A DNA stretch of 64,000 nucleotides, taken from assembly GCA_016191245.1 (NCBI GenBank), contig JACPOY010000020.1, forward strand, positions 62,001-126,000, in the 5' to 3' direction. Below the pieces are notes generated by a model. The model worked only from the letters and a program-made list of their open reading frames with translations. It was not told the DNA's origin and searched no databases. The position numbers were made by a program, and so were the translations under genes. Positions 33,659 to 43,063 of this stretch are shown one piece after another (position 1 is the first letter of the stretch; every line of letters begins with the position of its first letter). Origin of the DNA: Gammaproteobacteria bacterium (GTDB lineage Bacteria > Pseudomonadota > Gammaproteobacteria > Berkiellales > Berkiellaceae).

Positions 33659-35983
33659 ATGATATTTTTAAATGCAGTTAAAGCTAGCACCATTCTTGTT
33701 TTATTATCTTTAATAAGCATTGTGACCATTTGTATTTATTTGCCATCAAACATCTTCGCAGAGAAAGAAGAAATATTAACAGGACGCTATGAATTAAAAA
33801 ATGATGCCAAAAAGAAACTCATCAATCTACAAAATACTCAACATTCAATTTTAAATGTGAATAATTGCGTGTCGATAGCGCAACTTGATGAAAATTATTT
33901 TATCATTGCAAATTATCTCAATTTATTGCTATTAAATCGATATAATTCTGCAGTCTGTATTCTTAAACCCAATGGATTTCGAAATTTCACTACATTGAAT
34001 TCGTTCACAGAATTAAGCCAAGTTTTAAAAAGTGATAAATTAAATACAACAGCTAATATATATAACCCAACAGGTGTATTTATTGATAGTGAAAAAAGCC
34101 TTTATGTTGCTAATTATAAAGGAAACAATATTCTCAAGGGAAAAATCAAACCCGAAAGATGTGAAATAGAATTTACACATGAATATTTATCAGTGAATAC
34201 TAAAGGTCCTGAGAATATAGCTGTAGATAATCAACTCAATATTCTTGTTTCCGCTAATTATGATGCAAGTACGATTACAGCGCATGATTTGGGAAATGGT
34301 CAAGAATTGTGGTCAACAAATGTTGGGCAAGCACATGGTGTAACGATAGCGGGTAATAAAATTTATGCAACAGGCTTAACTGAAAGAAAAATATATGAAC
34401 TTAATATTGCAGATGGAAAAATAACGAATTCAATAGGTTCACTTGGTTGGGACCCGATGAAAAGCCAATATTTATGGCCAACAAGTATATACTCTTATGA
34501 TAAAAACACATTAATTATATCTGACCCCCAAAGCGGCTTTATTAGTTTTGTGGATAAAAAAACATTGGGTACCCTAAGATATACAGGAGGGAACGGTCCT
34601 TCCTATCGCTGGTTAAATTATCCTTACGCAGCTTTGCCAATCAGTACAGACTTAATCATTTTATCCTCAATGCGTGGAAATATACTTTTCCTTGAAAAAT
34701 CCGGAAGTACTGTTAAAGAAAGTTTAATATTTTTTAAAGATGATTGGCCAAGTGAAGCTTCTTCATCTGAATATTTTGGTGAAGGATGGGATGGTTACAT
34801 TAACGAAGTCGGACCCAGAATTAGGATCCATAATGAGGAATATAAACTTGGATATGGTCATCTACACCCAGTAAAAAATAAAGGTCCTATTTTACGAATA
34901 CCAGATATTAATACTTTATTCAATTTAGATGAATATATGTATTTTTTGCAAGGGGCTCATGGAAAAGTAGGCGTAAATTTATTTTTTTCTTCAAGCTCAG
35001 GAACCTTGATAGGAGTCGTCAATCAACCAGAGAAGCCGGATATACTTTTAAATAGAAAAATTCGGTTAGATTCCTGGCTTCTTAAAAGTAACTTAATAAA
35101 CACGGAAGGAGAAATAACATCTCAATTGCAACTTGCGAGAGAGTTTCAGCAACGTGCAGATGAATTATTTTATTTACTCTCTAAGAACCATTGGGTTTCA
35201 CCGCAAGAGATTTATGAAATAAATGATTTTTCAATTAAATCAGAGAAGCTTACATATAGAGAATTTATTGATTATTTCGATAAGGTATTTGTCTCAATTC
35301 CTGGCAGAGAATTTAAGCAAGTTTACGATCAATGTCTTGAAAGTGAATGTGATGTTAAAATATTGAAGCAAGCTGCTAGAAATTATTATTTTGAAGCTGA
35401 TGGGCATGCTTATATCAATCTTGATGAATATCTTCTTATTGGCATGTTGAGTGGTGAATATGAAGGTGAAACTTCAAATAGCACTGAAATAACATATGAT
35501 GATTGTGGAAGAGGAAATTATTTTAATGGTTATAGTGTTAATGCTTTAAGAACAAAAGCTTTGGACGACTATCTTTCTGCTTATAACATTAATACTTCTT
35601 ATGTTTGCTTTTATCAAAATGCTAAAAGGAAAGATCTTTTAAAAGATATTCATTTTATATGGTATTCAAAAGAAGAGATTCCTAAAAAGATTGCACTTTA
35701 TGGTATTGTTAAAACCACTGATAAACAACATGAAACATTTATTGGTGACTATAATGTAAGTCAATTTGATGATATTCAAGGTTACCCACTTTCGATCGTT
35801 AAATTGAATTTACAAAAAAACTTTGATCAATATATGATTAAAGTGTTAGAAGGTGGAAAACAAAATAGACTTATATTGCGTCAATTAGAACCAATTTTCG
35901 ATTCAAATTCATCATTAGCGTTAGGTGAGCTAAACGAAGCACAATCTATCGAGGAACAGCCAAAATGCGCCCCTCAGTTTTGA
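33659..35983 (+). CDS. Large secreted or membrane-anchored protein with propeller-like repeats, family unknown
   Basis: 774 residues. Residues 9-28 (STILVLLSLISIVTICIYLP) are a hydrophobic N-terminal segment without a clear cleavage site, so a signal anchor or uncleaved signal. Residues about 130-360 contain NHL/SMP-30-like strand patterns: NPTGVFIDSEKSLYVANYKG, GPENIAVDNQLNILVSANYD, GQAHGVTIAGNKIYATGL and WPTSIYSYDKNTLIISDP. The rest, with two or three paired Cys (C..ESEC, about 560), is not recognised. It lies between two related GT4 genes and overlaps the second by 19 nt, hence is operonic. A role in periplasmic glycan handling is a guess. More AT-rich than its neighbours. Confidence 0.6.
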   Translation: MIFLNAVKASTILVLLSLISIVTICIYLPSNIFAEKEEILTGRYELKNDAKKKLINLQNTQHSILNVNNCVSIAQLDENYFIIANYLNLLLLNRYNSAVCILKPNGFRNFTTLNSFTELSQVLKSDKLNTTANIYNPTGVFIDSEKSLYVANYKGNNILKGKIKPERCEIEFTHEYLSVNTKGPENIAVDNQLNILVSANYDASTITAHDLGNGQELWSTNVGQAHGVTIAGNKIYATGLTERKIYELNIADGKITNSIGSLGWDPMKSQYLWPTSIYSYDKNTLIISDPQSGFISFVDKKTLGTLRYTGGNGPSYRWLNYPYAALPISTDLIILSSMRGNILFLEKSGSTVKESLIFFKDDWPSEASSSEYFGEGWDGYINEVGPRIRIHNEEYKLGYGHLHPVKNKGPILRIPDINTLFNLDEYMYFLQGAHGKVGVNLFFSSSSGTLIGVVNQPEKPDILLNRKIRLDSWLLKSNLINTEGEITSQLQLAREFQQRADELFYLLSKNHWVSPQEIYEINDFSIKSEKLTYREFIDYFDKVFVSIPGREFKQVYDQCLESECDVKILKQAARNYYFEADGHAYINLDEYLLIGMLSGEYEGETSNSTEITYDDCGRGNYFNGYSVNALRTKALDDYLSAYNINTSYVCFYQNAKRKDLLKDIHFIWYSKEEIPKKIALYGIVKTTDKQHETFIGDYNVSQFDDIQGYPLSIVKLNLQKNFDQYMIKVLEGGKQNRLILRQLEPIFDSNSSLALGELNEAQSIEEQPKCAPQF

Positions 35984-37185
35984 TGCTAACAACGGATCGT
36001 CAAATCGACAGAAGAACGCTACAACAAGCTGATAGCCTGGAAAATAATGGCTGGCGTGTCACTATTCTTGCTATGCCAGATGATGAGAATACACAAGAAC
36101 GAGATCCTCGTGTACAACGAATTGATTTAAAGCCCACACAGGTGGGAATAAAGCATTTTTACTTGTTATTTTTATATCGCAAAATACGAAGTTTACTGCC
36201 GATGAATTCTTGGCTGATGCGGTTAATGAAACAGTTTGCATGGAAATACTTTGTTAATCAAGAAACATTTTATATCAAGCTGTTTTCTCATTCTTTTTCT
36301 CAATTTTCGCCCGATGTTGTGATGGCAATTGATCTGCCTATGCTTCCTGTTGCCATGGAAATTGTACGCCAATGTGGTGCTCATTTTGTCTATGATAGTC
36401 ATGAGTTGTATAGTGAACAGGAATTCTCTGCGCGTGAAAAACAACTTTGGAAAAACGTGGAAGCAAAATATATCAAATTTTGTGATACGGTGATTACAGT
36501 AAATCCTTCTATCGCAACATCCCTTGAGCATCGTTATCATCTTAGCAATGTAAATGTGATTTATAATGCTATCTCTTGTAATCATGTACCTGTTAAAACA
36601 CAATTATTTCATGATATTTTTGAGCTATGCGCGAGCCGCAAGATTTTACTGTTTCAAGGTGGGCTTTCCAAGGGAAGGCATTTAGAAACGCTAATTGAAG
36701 CCATGCGCTATCTTCAGAATCCAAATGTAGATCTTGTTATCTTAGGCAATGGTCAATTATTATTAAAGCTAAAACGACTTGCCAAGACTTTTAGGGTTAA
36801 TAAAAGAGTTTATTTTCATCCTGCGGTTTTGCAAGAAAGATTGCTTGATTATACACAAGCAGCAGATGCGGGGTTAATTCCTTATCAGGCAACCTGTCTT
36901 AATAATTATTATTGCACACCCAATAAGCTTTTTGAATTTATTGGGGCAGGTATTCCATTGCTTACAAGTGATTTACCAGAAATCAGTCGAATTGTTAAAA
37001 CACATGAACTTGGACTTTTAGGTGAAATGTCTACTGCCAAAACGTTTGCCAAGTTAATCGATGATTTTTTTAGCGATGAAGCAAAAATAATTCAATGGAA
37101 GAAAAATGTATTACAAGTACGTCAACAATTTTGCTGGAGAAGCGAAGAAGAAAAATTATTGAAAATATTTAAGGAGCTAGGATGA
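35965..37185 (+). CDS. Glycosyltransferase, GT4-type (copy 2 of a pair)
   Basis: 406 residues. The ATG at 35965 is preceded by GAGGAA. SVLMLTTDRQIDRRTLQQADSL, DVVMAIDLPMLPVAMEI, FVYDSHELYSEQ, SRKILLFQGGLSKGRHLETLI and NYYCTPNKLFEFIGAGIPLL match the gene at 32297 over the whole length, so the two arose by duplication. GT-B retaining-type glycosyltransferase; donor unknown. It ends in an ATGA overlap with the next glycosyltransferase. Confidence 0.8.
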   Translation: MRPSVLMLTTDRQIDRRTLQQADSLENNGWRVTILAMPDDENTQERDPRVQRIDLKPTQVGIKHFYLLFLYRKIRSLLPMNSWLMRLMKQFAWKYFVNQETFYIKLFSHSFSQFSPDVVMAIDLPMLPVAMEIVRQCGAHFVYDSHELYSEQEFSAREKQLWKNVEAKYIKFCDTVITVNPSIATSLEHRYHLSNVNVIYNAISCNHVPVKTQLFHDIFELCASRKILLFQGGLSKGRHLETLIEAMRYLQNPNVDLVILGNGQLLLKLKRLAKTFRVNKRVYFHPAVLQERLLDYTQAADAGLIPYQATCLNNYYCTPNKLFEFIGAGIPLLTSDLPEISRIVKTHELGLLGEMSTAKTFAKLIDDFFSDEAKIIQWKKNVLQVRQQFCWRSEEEKLLKIFKELG

Positions 37186-38402
37186 AAGTTACTGTTGTCT
37201 ATCAGTACTATCAATCTGATAATGCACCGGGACACTCCTTAATTTATGATTGGACGCAACATTTAGCTGCAAAAGGCCATGATGTCACGGTGATAGCTGG
37301 TGAAACAGGATATATGGAATGTAATCAACCAGTATTGCCTTGGTATAAAAGAGTGATAAGAAAAGAAAAAATTGGCTTGGTAAATGTGGTGAGAACCTTT
37401 ACGTATTCAGATATTCATCGAGGTTATGCGAAGAGATTGCTAAGCTTTCTTTCATTTTCTCTCACCTGTCCTTTGGGGCTATTTTCAATTGCTAAGCCTG
37501 ATATTGTGATAGGCTCATCACCGCCAATTTTTCCCATATTTTCAGCATGGGTAATCTGCAAATTACTTCGTATCCCTTTTGTTATGGAAGTGCGCGATCT
37601 GTGGCCTGAGTCTGCTGTACAAATGGGAATATTAAAAAGCAAACTTCTCATTAAAATTATGCAATGGATGGAAAGGATCTTATACAATCAATCTTATAAG
37701 ATAATTGCGCTGACTGAAGGGATAAAAAATGATATTTGTCGACGCGGTTGGATTGATAAAAAAATTGTACTAGTTAATTGTGGCGTTGATATTAATAAAT
37801 TATATCCAGACAATGAAAGTAGAGTTCAAATCCGCAAAACTTATAACCTAGAAAATAAAAAAATTGTTTTGTATTTTGGCGCATTAGGGGAAGCAAATAA
37901 TATTGGAGTTATTTTACGTGCTGCAAAGCACCTTAAAAGCTATGAAGATATTTGTTTTATGTTGATTGGCGATGGTATGCAAAGTCAGCAAATAACGCAA
38001 ACGATGAAAGAGCTGCACTTAGAGAACGTCATTATCCATAAACCTGTCCCTAAAGATCAAGCAAGAGCATATATCAATGCCGCAGATATTTGTGTTGTTA
38101 CCTTATTAGATATTCCTCTTTTTAGTGGCGCGTTGCCTACCAAAATGTTGGATTATATGGCTTGTGGTAAACCTGTGCTATGCGGAGTGCGAGGAGAAGC
38201 TAAGCGCGTAGTCGAAGAAAGTAACGCAGGTTTTGCGTTTGAATCTAATAATGATAAGCAATTTAGCGAATTAATCCTTGATTTAATCGAGAACAATAAT
38301 ACGGCAATAATGATGGGTAAAAATGGAATTGAATTCATTCAAGAGAAATTTAGCTCTTCAAAAATGTTTGGGCTCATTGAAGAAATAGTCATCAACGCTT
38401 AA
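37182..38402 (+). CDS. Glycosyltransferase, GT4-type, WbuB-like
   Basis: 406 residues. VTVVYQYYQSDNAPGHSLIYDW at the N-terminus, VIGSSPPIFPIFSAW, and FVMEVRDLWPESAVQMGIL are hallmarks of the WbuB-like GT4 group (family annotated as L-fucosamine transferase in E. coli O26; the donor here is unknown). VNCGVDINKLYP and LYFGALGEANNIG open the second domain; FSGALPTKMLDYMACGKPVL carries the donor-binding region. Last gene of the exporter 2 operon; its end overlaps the second ligase gene, read from the other strand, by 11 nt. Confidence 0.82.
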   Translation: MKVTVVYQYYQSDNAPGHSLIYDWTQHLAAKGHDVTVIAGETGYMECNQPVLPWYKRVIRKEKIGLVNVVRTFTYSDIHRGYAKRLLSFLSFSLTCPLGLFSIAKPDIVIGSSPPIFPIFSAWVICKLLRIPFVMEVRDLWPESAVQMGILKSKLLIKIMQWMERILYNQSYKIIALTEGIKNDICRRGWIDKKIVLVNCGVDINKLYPDNESRVQIRKTYNLENKKIVLYFGALGEANNIGVILRAAKHLKSYEDICFMLIGDGMQSQQITQTMKELHLENVIIHKPVPKDQARAYINAADICVVTLLDIPLFSGALPTKMLDYMACGKPVLCGVRGEAKRVVEESNAGFAFESNNDKQFSELILDLIENNNTAIMMGKNGIEFIQEKFSSSKMFGLIEEIVINA

Positions 38403-39591
38403 GAAGTGGAATGAAATATGCAGTCATTAAACAATAAAATTGGCATTCAGTGTAGTCTCTTAGCCATGAATTGAAGATGCAACCGATAAAAAAAGACAAA
38501 AATATTCCCTGCGCTAAAATACGTGATGAACCTGATAATTGTTGAACCAGTATCCACTGCCTAGCAAATAACCAAATCAATGAAATGAAACCAACAGATC
38601 CTAGTTCTACTGCGGTAAAAAGATATTGATTGTGAGGATTTGTGGTCATAATGGGATATTGAGATGCAAAATGAGTGGTATAGGAATTTTGAAAGCTTCC
38701 CGAACCAAAACCAATCAGAGGGCGTTCTAGAAACAACTTGAGACTATTGATTAAAAAGTCAAAACGGGCACCCACTGGCGTATCCGATTTGCCTTGCAGA
38801 TACATTTGAAATTCATTATTAAAATTTAGTATTCGACTATAGAAAGTATCTGAATAGTGATAGGCAAACAATAGCATCAAAGATAAAATTGAGAAAATAA
38901 ACACAATGCCTTTGAATCTATATTTGTGCCAAGCATATACGGCAAAACAGACATATAAAATAATATAACCCACGCGACCAGTATTTAGAAACATAAAATA
39001 ATAAAGAGTTATACCAATTAGAGACAGAAGTAATCTTTTATATTGCTTAAATTGATCATACCCGACACATAAAACAAAGAGACTGATAGCCATAAAGTAA
39101 CTAACCACAATATGATTTTTAAAAACATTATTCCCATAATTTGTATAACCAATAGGAATATGGGCATAGGCCTTTAAGATCGTGGCAAGGATAGTTAGTA
39201 TTAATGCTGCGACAAAAGCGCTAAGAATATACTTTTTATATTTTTGATCTTGTAAGTAAAATGCCAGAATAGGAATAGTACCTAGCTTTGCCACTTGATA
39301 CCAAGCTTTACAAGCGGACTCCCAATTTCCTATTGAATGGAACATACCGAGAAAGGTAATCGCAATCAGAAAAATGATTGGTTTTGTCAAAGGATATGCA
39401 CGATAGAATTGCCAACGATCTTTGGAATTTTTATCAACTAACCATACTAGAATGATGCTAAAGAACAATATGGTGGTGATAGCGGTTGATAGGGGAAGAA
39501 AAAAAGCAAGTAAGACAATCATGCCGCATGCAAGCTGGGATAAGCTGAATTGATCTAATTCTGCAATGAATGATGAATAAATAGCTTTCAT
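38392..39591 (-). CDS. O-antigen ligase/polymerase family membrane protein, WaaL-like (copy 2)
   Basis: 399 residues from the ATG at 39591 (MKAIYSSFIAE...), the start shared with copy 1, behind the same GGAAAA site; a longer frame to 39660 exists. About eleven membrane segments, GARFDFLINS, RPLIGFGSGSF and NPHNQYLFTAVELGSVG in the large periplasmic loop with the conserved His. Extremely similar to the gene at 27072 including silent sites, indicating recent duplication or gene conversion. Expected to join lipid-linked polysaccharide to lipid A-core. Confidence 0.82.
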   Translation of the reverse strand: MKAIYSSFIAELDQFSLSQLACGMIVLLAFFLPLSTAITTILFFSIILVWLVDKNSKDRWQFYRAYPLTKPIIFLIAITFLGMFHSIGNWESACKAWYQVAKLGTIPILAFYLQDQKYKKYILSAFVAALILTILATILKAYAHIPIGYTNYGNNVFKNHIVVSYFMAISLFVLCVGYDQFKQYKRLLLSLIGITLYYFMFLNTGRVGYIILYVCFAVYAWHKYRFKGIVFIFSILSLMLLFAYHYSDTFYSRILNFNNEFQMYLQGKSDTPVGARFDFLINSLKLFLERPLIGFGSGSFQNSYTTHFASQYPIMTTNPHNQYLFTAVELGSVGFISLIWLFARQWILVQQLSGSSRILAQGIFLSFFIGCIFNSWLRDYTECQFYCLMTAYFIPLLKR

Positions 39592-39670
39592 TAGTTTTCC
39601 AACTTTATAAGCTTCCGTGGCAAGTAAAAGTTTAGCATGTTGAACGAAAGAGGGGATCAAAGGAGAGTTT

Positions 39671-39699
39671 TTGACAGCGACTTCTTTAGCCTTTATTGT
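39671..39699 (+). promoter_or_regulatory. Candidate sigma-70 promoter for UDP-glucose dehydrogenase
   Basis: TTGACA (39671-39676), 17-nt spacer, TATTGT (39694-39699), 43 nt upstream of the ATG at 39743. Hexamers and spacing are the same as at 28520-28548, and in both places the site is divergent from a WaaL-like gene. Confidence 0.55.
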
Positions 39700-39742
39700 G
39701 CACGCATGTTTGAATATCAGGGAAAATGGTTAGATTGCTAAC

Positions 39743-41071
39743 ATGAAGATAACAGTATACGGTTCAGGCTATGTGGGATTGGTGGCTGCAGCATGTTTTG
39801 CTGAAGTGGGCCATGATGTTGTTTGTATGGATGTGGATGAACAGAAAATCCAGAAGTTACAAAATGGATGCATTCCAATATATGAGCCGGGTTTAGAAGA
39901 ACTTGTCAAATCGACCTATGATACACAACGCTTACAATTTACGACTGATGTTGTAAAGGCTGTGAATCATGGCGAAGTTCAATTTATTGCTGTTGGGACG
40001 CCACCTGATAAACAAGGCAGAGCAGATTTATCCTTTGTATTGTCTGTTGCCCGTGCCATTGGTGAGCATATGACGCAATATACTGTGATTGTTGATAAAT
40101 CCACCGTACCTATCGGCACAGCGGACAAAGTACGAGCGCAAGTCAACACCGAATTAACCAAACGTCATTTAGAAATTTCCTTTGACGTAGTTTCTAACCC
40201 TGAATTTTTAAAAGAAGGCGCAGCCTTAGCAGATTTTAGAAACCCAGACAGAATTGTTTTGGGCGTAGAAACCCCCAAGGCAGAGAGTTTGTTAAAAAAT
40301 CTCTATGCACCGTTTAATCAAGAAAAAGATCGTATTATCACCATGGATATTCGTAGTGCTGAACTGACAAAATATGCTGCGAATGCAATGTTGGCAACCA
40401 AAATCAGCTTTATGAACGAAATGGCAAATCTTGCCGAGAAAGTTGGTGCTGATATTGAAAAGGTCAGAGTTGGTATTGGAGCCGATGTGCGCATTGGTTA
40501 CCATTTTACTCATGCAGGTTGTGGATATGGTGGCTCTTGTTTTGGTAAAGATATTCAAGCGTTGATTCATACTGCAGATGAGTATGGCAGCACGGCACAA
40601 ATCATCAAAGCCGTTGAAAGCACCAACCAAGCTCAGAAGAAGCATTTATTTAATAAAATTGATAAGCACTTTCAAGGCAATTTACAAAACAAAACCTTTG
40701 CAGTTTGGGGACTTTCCTTTAAGCCAGAAACCGATGATATGCGTGATGCACCAAGCCTTGTTGTATTACATGCTTTATGGGAAAAAGGAGCAAAAGTCCA
40801 AGCATTTGATCCTGAAGCCATGACGGAAGCAAAAAAGATTTTTGGCAATAGAAATGACATTGTTTATTCGCAAAATAAAGAAGATGCCCTTGAAGGGGCT
40901 GATGCATTGATTGTGCTCACAGAGTGGCGCGCTTTTAGAAGTCCAAATTTTGCTCACATTAAAGAGATGCTCATACAACCACTTATTTTTGATGGTAGAA
41001 ATATTTACGATCCTTTATTACTCAATGATATGGGATTTATTTATTATGGAATTGGTAGAGGTAAGCGCTAA
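39743..41071 (+). CDS. ugd: UDP-glucose 6-dehydrogenase
   Basis: 442 residues, the usual length. [24 protein letters not shown] is the NAD-binding N-terminus; [54 protein letters not shown] with the catalytic Cys, and [18 protein letters not shown] are diagnostic. It oxidises UDP-glucose to UDP-glucuronate with two NAD+ in the cytoplasm, supplying an uronic acid donor for this locus. The stop overlaps the GtrA-like gene on the other strand by 4 nt. Confidence 0.95.
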   Translation: MKITVYGSGYVGLVAAACFAEVGHDVVCMDVDEQKIQKLQNGCIPIYEPGLEELVKSTYDTQRLQFTTDVVKAVNHGEVQFIAVGTPPDKQGRADLSFVLSVARAIGEHMTQYTVIVDKSTVPIGTADKVRAQVNTELTKRHLEISFDVVSNPEFLKEGAALADFRNPDRIVLGVETPKAESLLKNLYAPFNQEKDRIITMDIRSAELTKYAANAMLATKISFMNEMANLAEKVGADIEKVRVGIGADVRIGYHFTHAGCGYGGSCFGKDIQALIHTADEYGSTAQIIKAVESTNQAQKKHLFNKIDKHFQGNLQNKTFAVWGLSFKPETDDMRDAPSLVVLHALWEKGAKVQAFDPEAMTEAKKIFGNRNDIVYSQNKEDALEGADALIVLTEWRAFRSPNFAHIKEMLIQPLIFDGRNIYDPLLLNDMGFIYYGIGRGKR

Positions 41072-41475
41072 GCACTTTTGAATACGAGATGCTTTCGTGA
41101 TAGAAAATTCCAGCCAAAGGCAATACCCATTGCAAATATCTTGCTAATAACAATGGGCATCATGAGCCACTCAAATGCTAAAAATAGGCAGCTGTGATGA
41201 ATAATGAGGCCAACGCCGCTGACCATATAAGTAAGAGCAAGACGTGCTTTGGTGGAGCGTAGTTGTTTTTGTTTAAAGACGAAATGGTTACATAATAAAT
41301 AGTTCACTAATGTAGCAAAAAAGAAGCTCATTGTGGCAAGAATTAAGTAATGATACTCAAGATGATTTCTGAGTAATAAGAACAAACTAATATCCGCAAT
41401 AGCGGATATTCCACCAACTACAATATATTGGTAGAGTTTAGGATCTTGAATAAGTTGAATCACAAAACGTTTCAT
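41068..41475 (-). CDS. GtrA-like membrane protein
   Basis: 135 residues with four hydrophobic segments: [40 protein letters not shown], a third around [21 protein letters not shown] and a fourth near the C-terminus ending in [10 protein letters not shown]. The family includes GtrA, thought to help flip polyprenyl-linked glucose across the inner membrane, and other small flippase-like proteins. Its usual partners (a GtrB-like GT2 and a GT-C) have loose counterparts at 41511 and 43053 but on the opposite strand. Confidence 0.8.
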   Translation of the reverse strand: MKRFVIQLIQDPKLYQYIVVGGISAIADISLFLLLRNHLEYHYLILATMSFFFATLVNYLLCNHFVFKQKQLRSTKARLALTYMVSGVGLIIHHSCLFLAFEWLMMPIVISKIFAMGIAFGWNFLSRKHLVFKSA

Positions 41476-41510
41476 AAGGCTATACTAACATGCCAAGCAG
41501 GGAAAACTAA

Positions 41511-42278
41511 ATGGCCTTTCAACCATTAGTATCAATTATCATTGCAGTTAAAAACGCACCTAAGCTGTTAGCTGAGACCTTACAAAGTATACGTCTTCAA
41601 CATTATCATGCCTTAGAAGTAATTGTGATTGATGGTGGTTCAACCGATGGCACGATTGATGTGATTCATGCCAATACAGATCTCATTAAATTTTTTGTAA
41701 GTGAGCCTGATGATGGCATTTCAGATGCCTTTAATAAGGGTGTAAAGTTAGCAACTGGTGAATATATTAATTTTCAGGGCGCAGGGGATCTTTTCTATTC
41801 TCCTAATAGCATTGCCCAGCTTTTTGCGGGTTTAGATAATAGCTATGAGCTTATTTGCGGCAAAGTCATGCGGGTTGAAGAAGATGGGCAAACTCCGATT
41901 TGGATTGCTCCAAAGAAGATTAAACCGTTTAAGGCATCCTCACTCTTATTTAAAATGAGCTTACCGCATCAAGGCTTATTTACCCATCGCCAATTTTTTG
42001 AAAAAAATGGATTATTCGATACCAATGTGCGCTTTGCCATGGACTATGAAATATTGCTTCGCGCCTATCATCACTTTCCCAAAACCATTTTAAAAGATGT
42101 ACTGATATCTAAATGGCGAGCAGGTGGCGTAGGAGCAAATAGAATCACTGAAATTTTTGAAGAATATCATCGAATAAAAACTAAACACCAAGTAGCCTCA
42201 AGCTTTGTATTAACAGCAATCGATAAGTTTAGTCGAGCCAAATATTATTTCAAAACCAAATGTGGATTAGCCTATTAA
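41511..42278 (+). CDS. Glycosyltransferase family 2 protein
   Basis: 255 residues. PLVSIIIAVKNAPKLLAETLQSI and VIVIDGGSTDGTIDVI form the GT-A nucleotide-binding start; the DxD equivalent lies at SEPDDGISDAFNKG and GAGDLF. MDYEILLRAYHHFP is the late acceptor motif. No membrane segments, unlike GtrB. Similar in layout to the GT2 at 54409. Inverting GT2 enzyme with unknown donor. Overlap or near-contact with the FkbM gene shows co-transcription. Confidence 0.85.
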   Translation: MAFQPLVSIIIAVKNAPKLLAETLQSIRLQHYHALEVIVIDGGSTDGTIDVIHANTDLIKFFVSEPDDGISDAFNKGVKLATGEYINFQGAGDLFYSPNSIAQLFAGLDNSYELICGKVMRVEEDGQTPIWIAPKKIKPFKASSLLFKMSLPHQGLFTHRQFFEKNGLFDTNVRFAMDYEILLRAYHHFPKTILKDVLISKWRAGGVGANRITEIFEEYHRIKTKHQVASSFVLTAIDKFSRAKYYFKTKCGLAY

Positions 42279-42280
42279 TC

Positions 42281-43063
42281 ATGAATGCCATATTACAAAT
42301 ATCGCGTTATATATATAAAAATAATCCATGGTATCACTATCCTTGGCGTATATTCATGGCGTTATTTTATCAATGTCATAAAAGAATAGTAAAAACAAAT
42401 CGCATCAAGACTTTGTTTAATGGCAAAAAAATGTTTTTATTTCCTGGTAATCCCATTTCTTCGGCCTTTATTTATTCTGCCATTCCTGATAAAGCAGAGA
42501 TTTTCGCTTTACGTGAATTAGCTGATGCGAATACGATATTTTTAGATGTAGGAGCCAATATTGGTGCCTATTCTTTACAGCTTCTAGATAAAGTAAAGGC
42601 AGTTTATGCTTTTGAAGCACATCCCTTAACAGCGGATTGTTGTAAAAAGAACTTTGCGCTTAATCAAGTGGATGAAAGTCATGTGTTAACCATGGCAGTG
42701 AGCAATGACGATAAGCCCAAACTATTTTCTAATATGACAGCAGGCTGTCCAACAAATGCGGTGGTGAAGTCAAAAGAGAATGCAATCACGGTTCCCGCTA
42801 TTACTTTAGATGCCTTTGTTAAACAACAAGAATTTGACAGCAAGTCATCATTTTTATTAAAAGTAGATGTTGAAGGCTATGAACATGAAGTGTTTGCCGG
42901 AGCTGGCGAATTTTTAAAGCACTATTGGGTGAAAGGGATTATTTTTGAGACCTTCTCAAGTCAAAATCAAGCGATCATCGAGCGCCTTCACGAGCTTGGA
43001 TTTCAAACACGCAAGATTGGAGACAATAATATGTTAGCCATCAGAGTCGATAATGAAAACTAA
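42281..43063 (+). CDS. FkbM-family SAM-dependent methyltransferase
   Basis: 260 residues from the ATG at 42281, two nt after the GT2 stop. FLDVGANIGAYSLQLLD near residue 95 is SAM motif I, VYAFEAHPLTADCCKKNF the acidic loop, AITVPAITLDAFV and LLKVDVEGYEHEVFAGA are the FkbM signatures. The family O-methylates sugars and other small molecules; here probably a sugar hydroxyl. Its end overlaps the membrane protein gene by 11 nt. Confidence 0.85.
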   Translation: MNAILQISRYIYKNNPWYHYPWRIFMALFYQCHKRIVKTNRIKTLFNGKKMFLFPGNPISSAFIYSAIPDKAEIFALRELADANTIFLDVGANIGAYSLQLLDKVKAVYAFEAHPLTADCCKKNFALNQVDESHVLTMAVSNDDKPKLFSNMTAGCPTNAVVKSKENAITVPAITLDAFVKQQEFDSKSSFLLKVDVEGYEHEVFAGAGEFLKHYWVKGIIFETFSSQNQAIIERLHELGFQTRKIGDNNMLAIRVDNEN

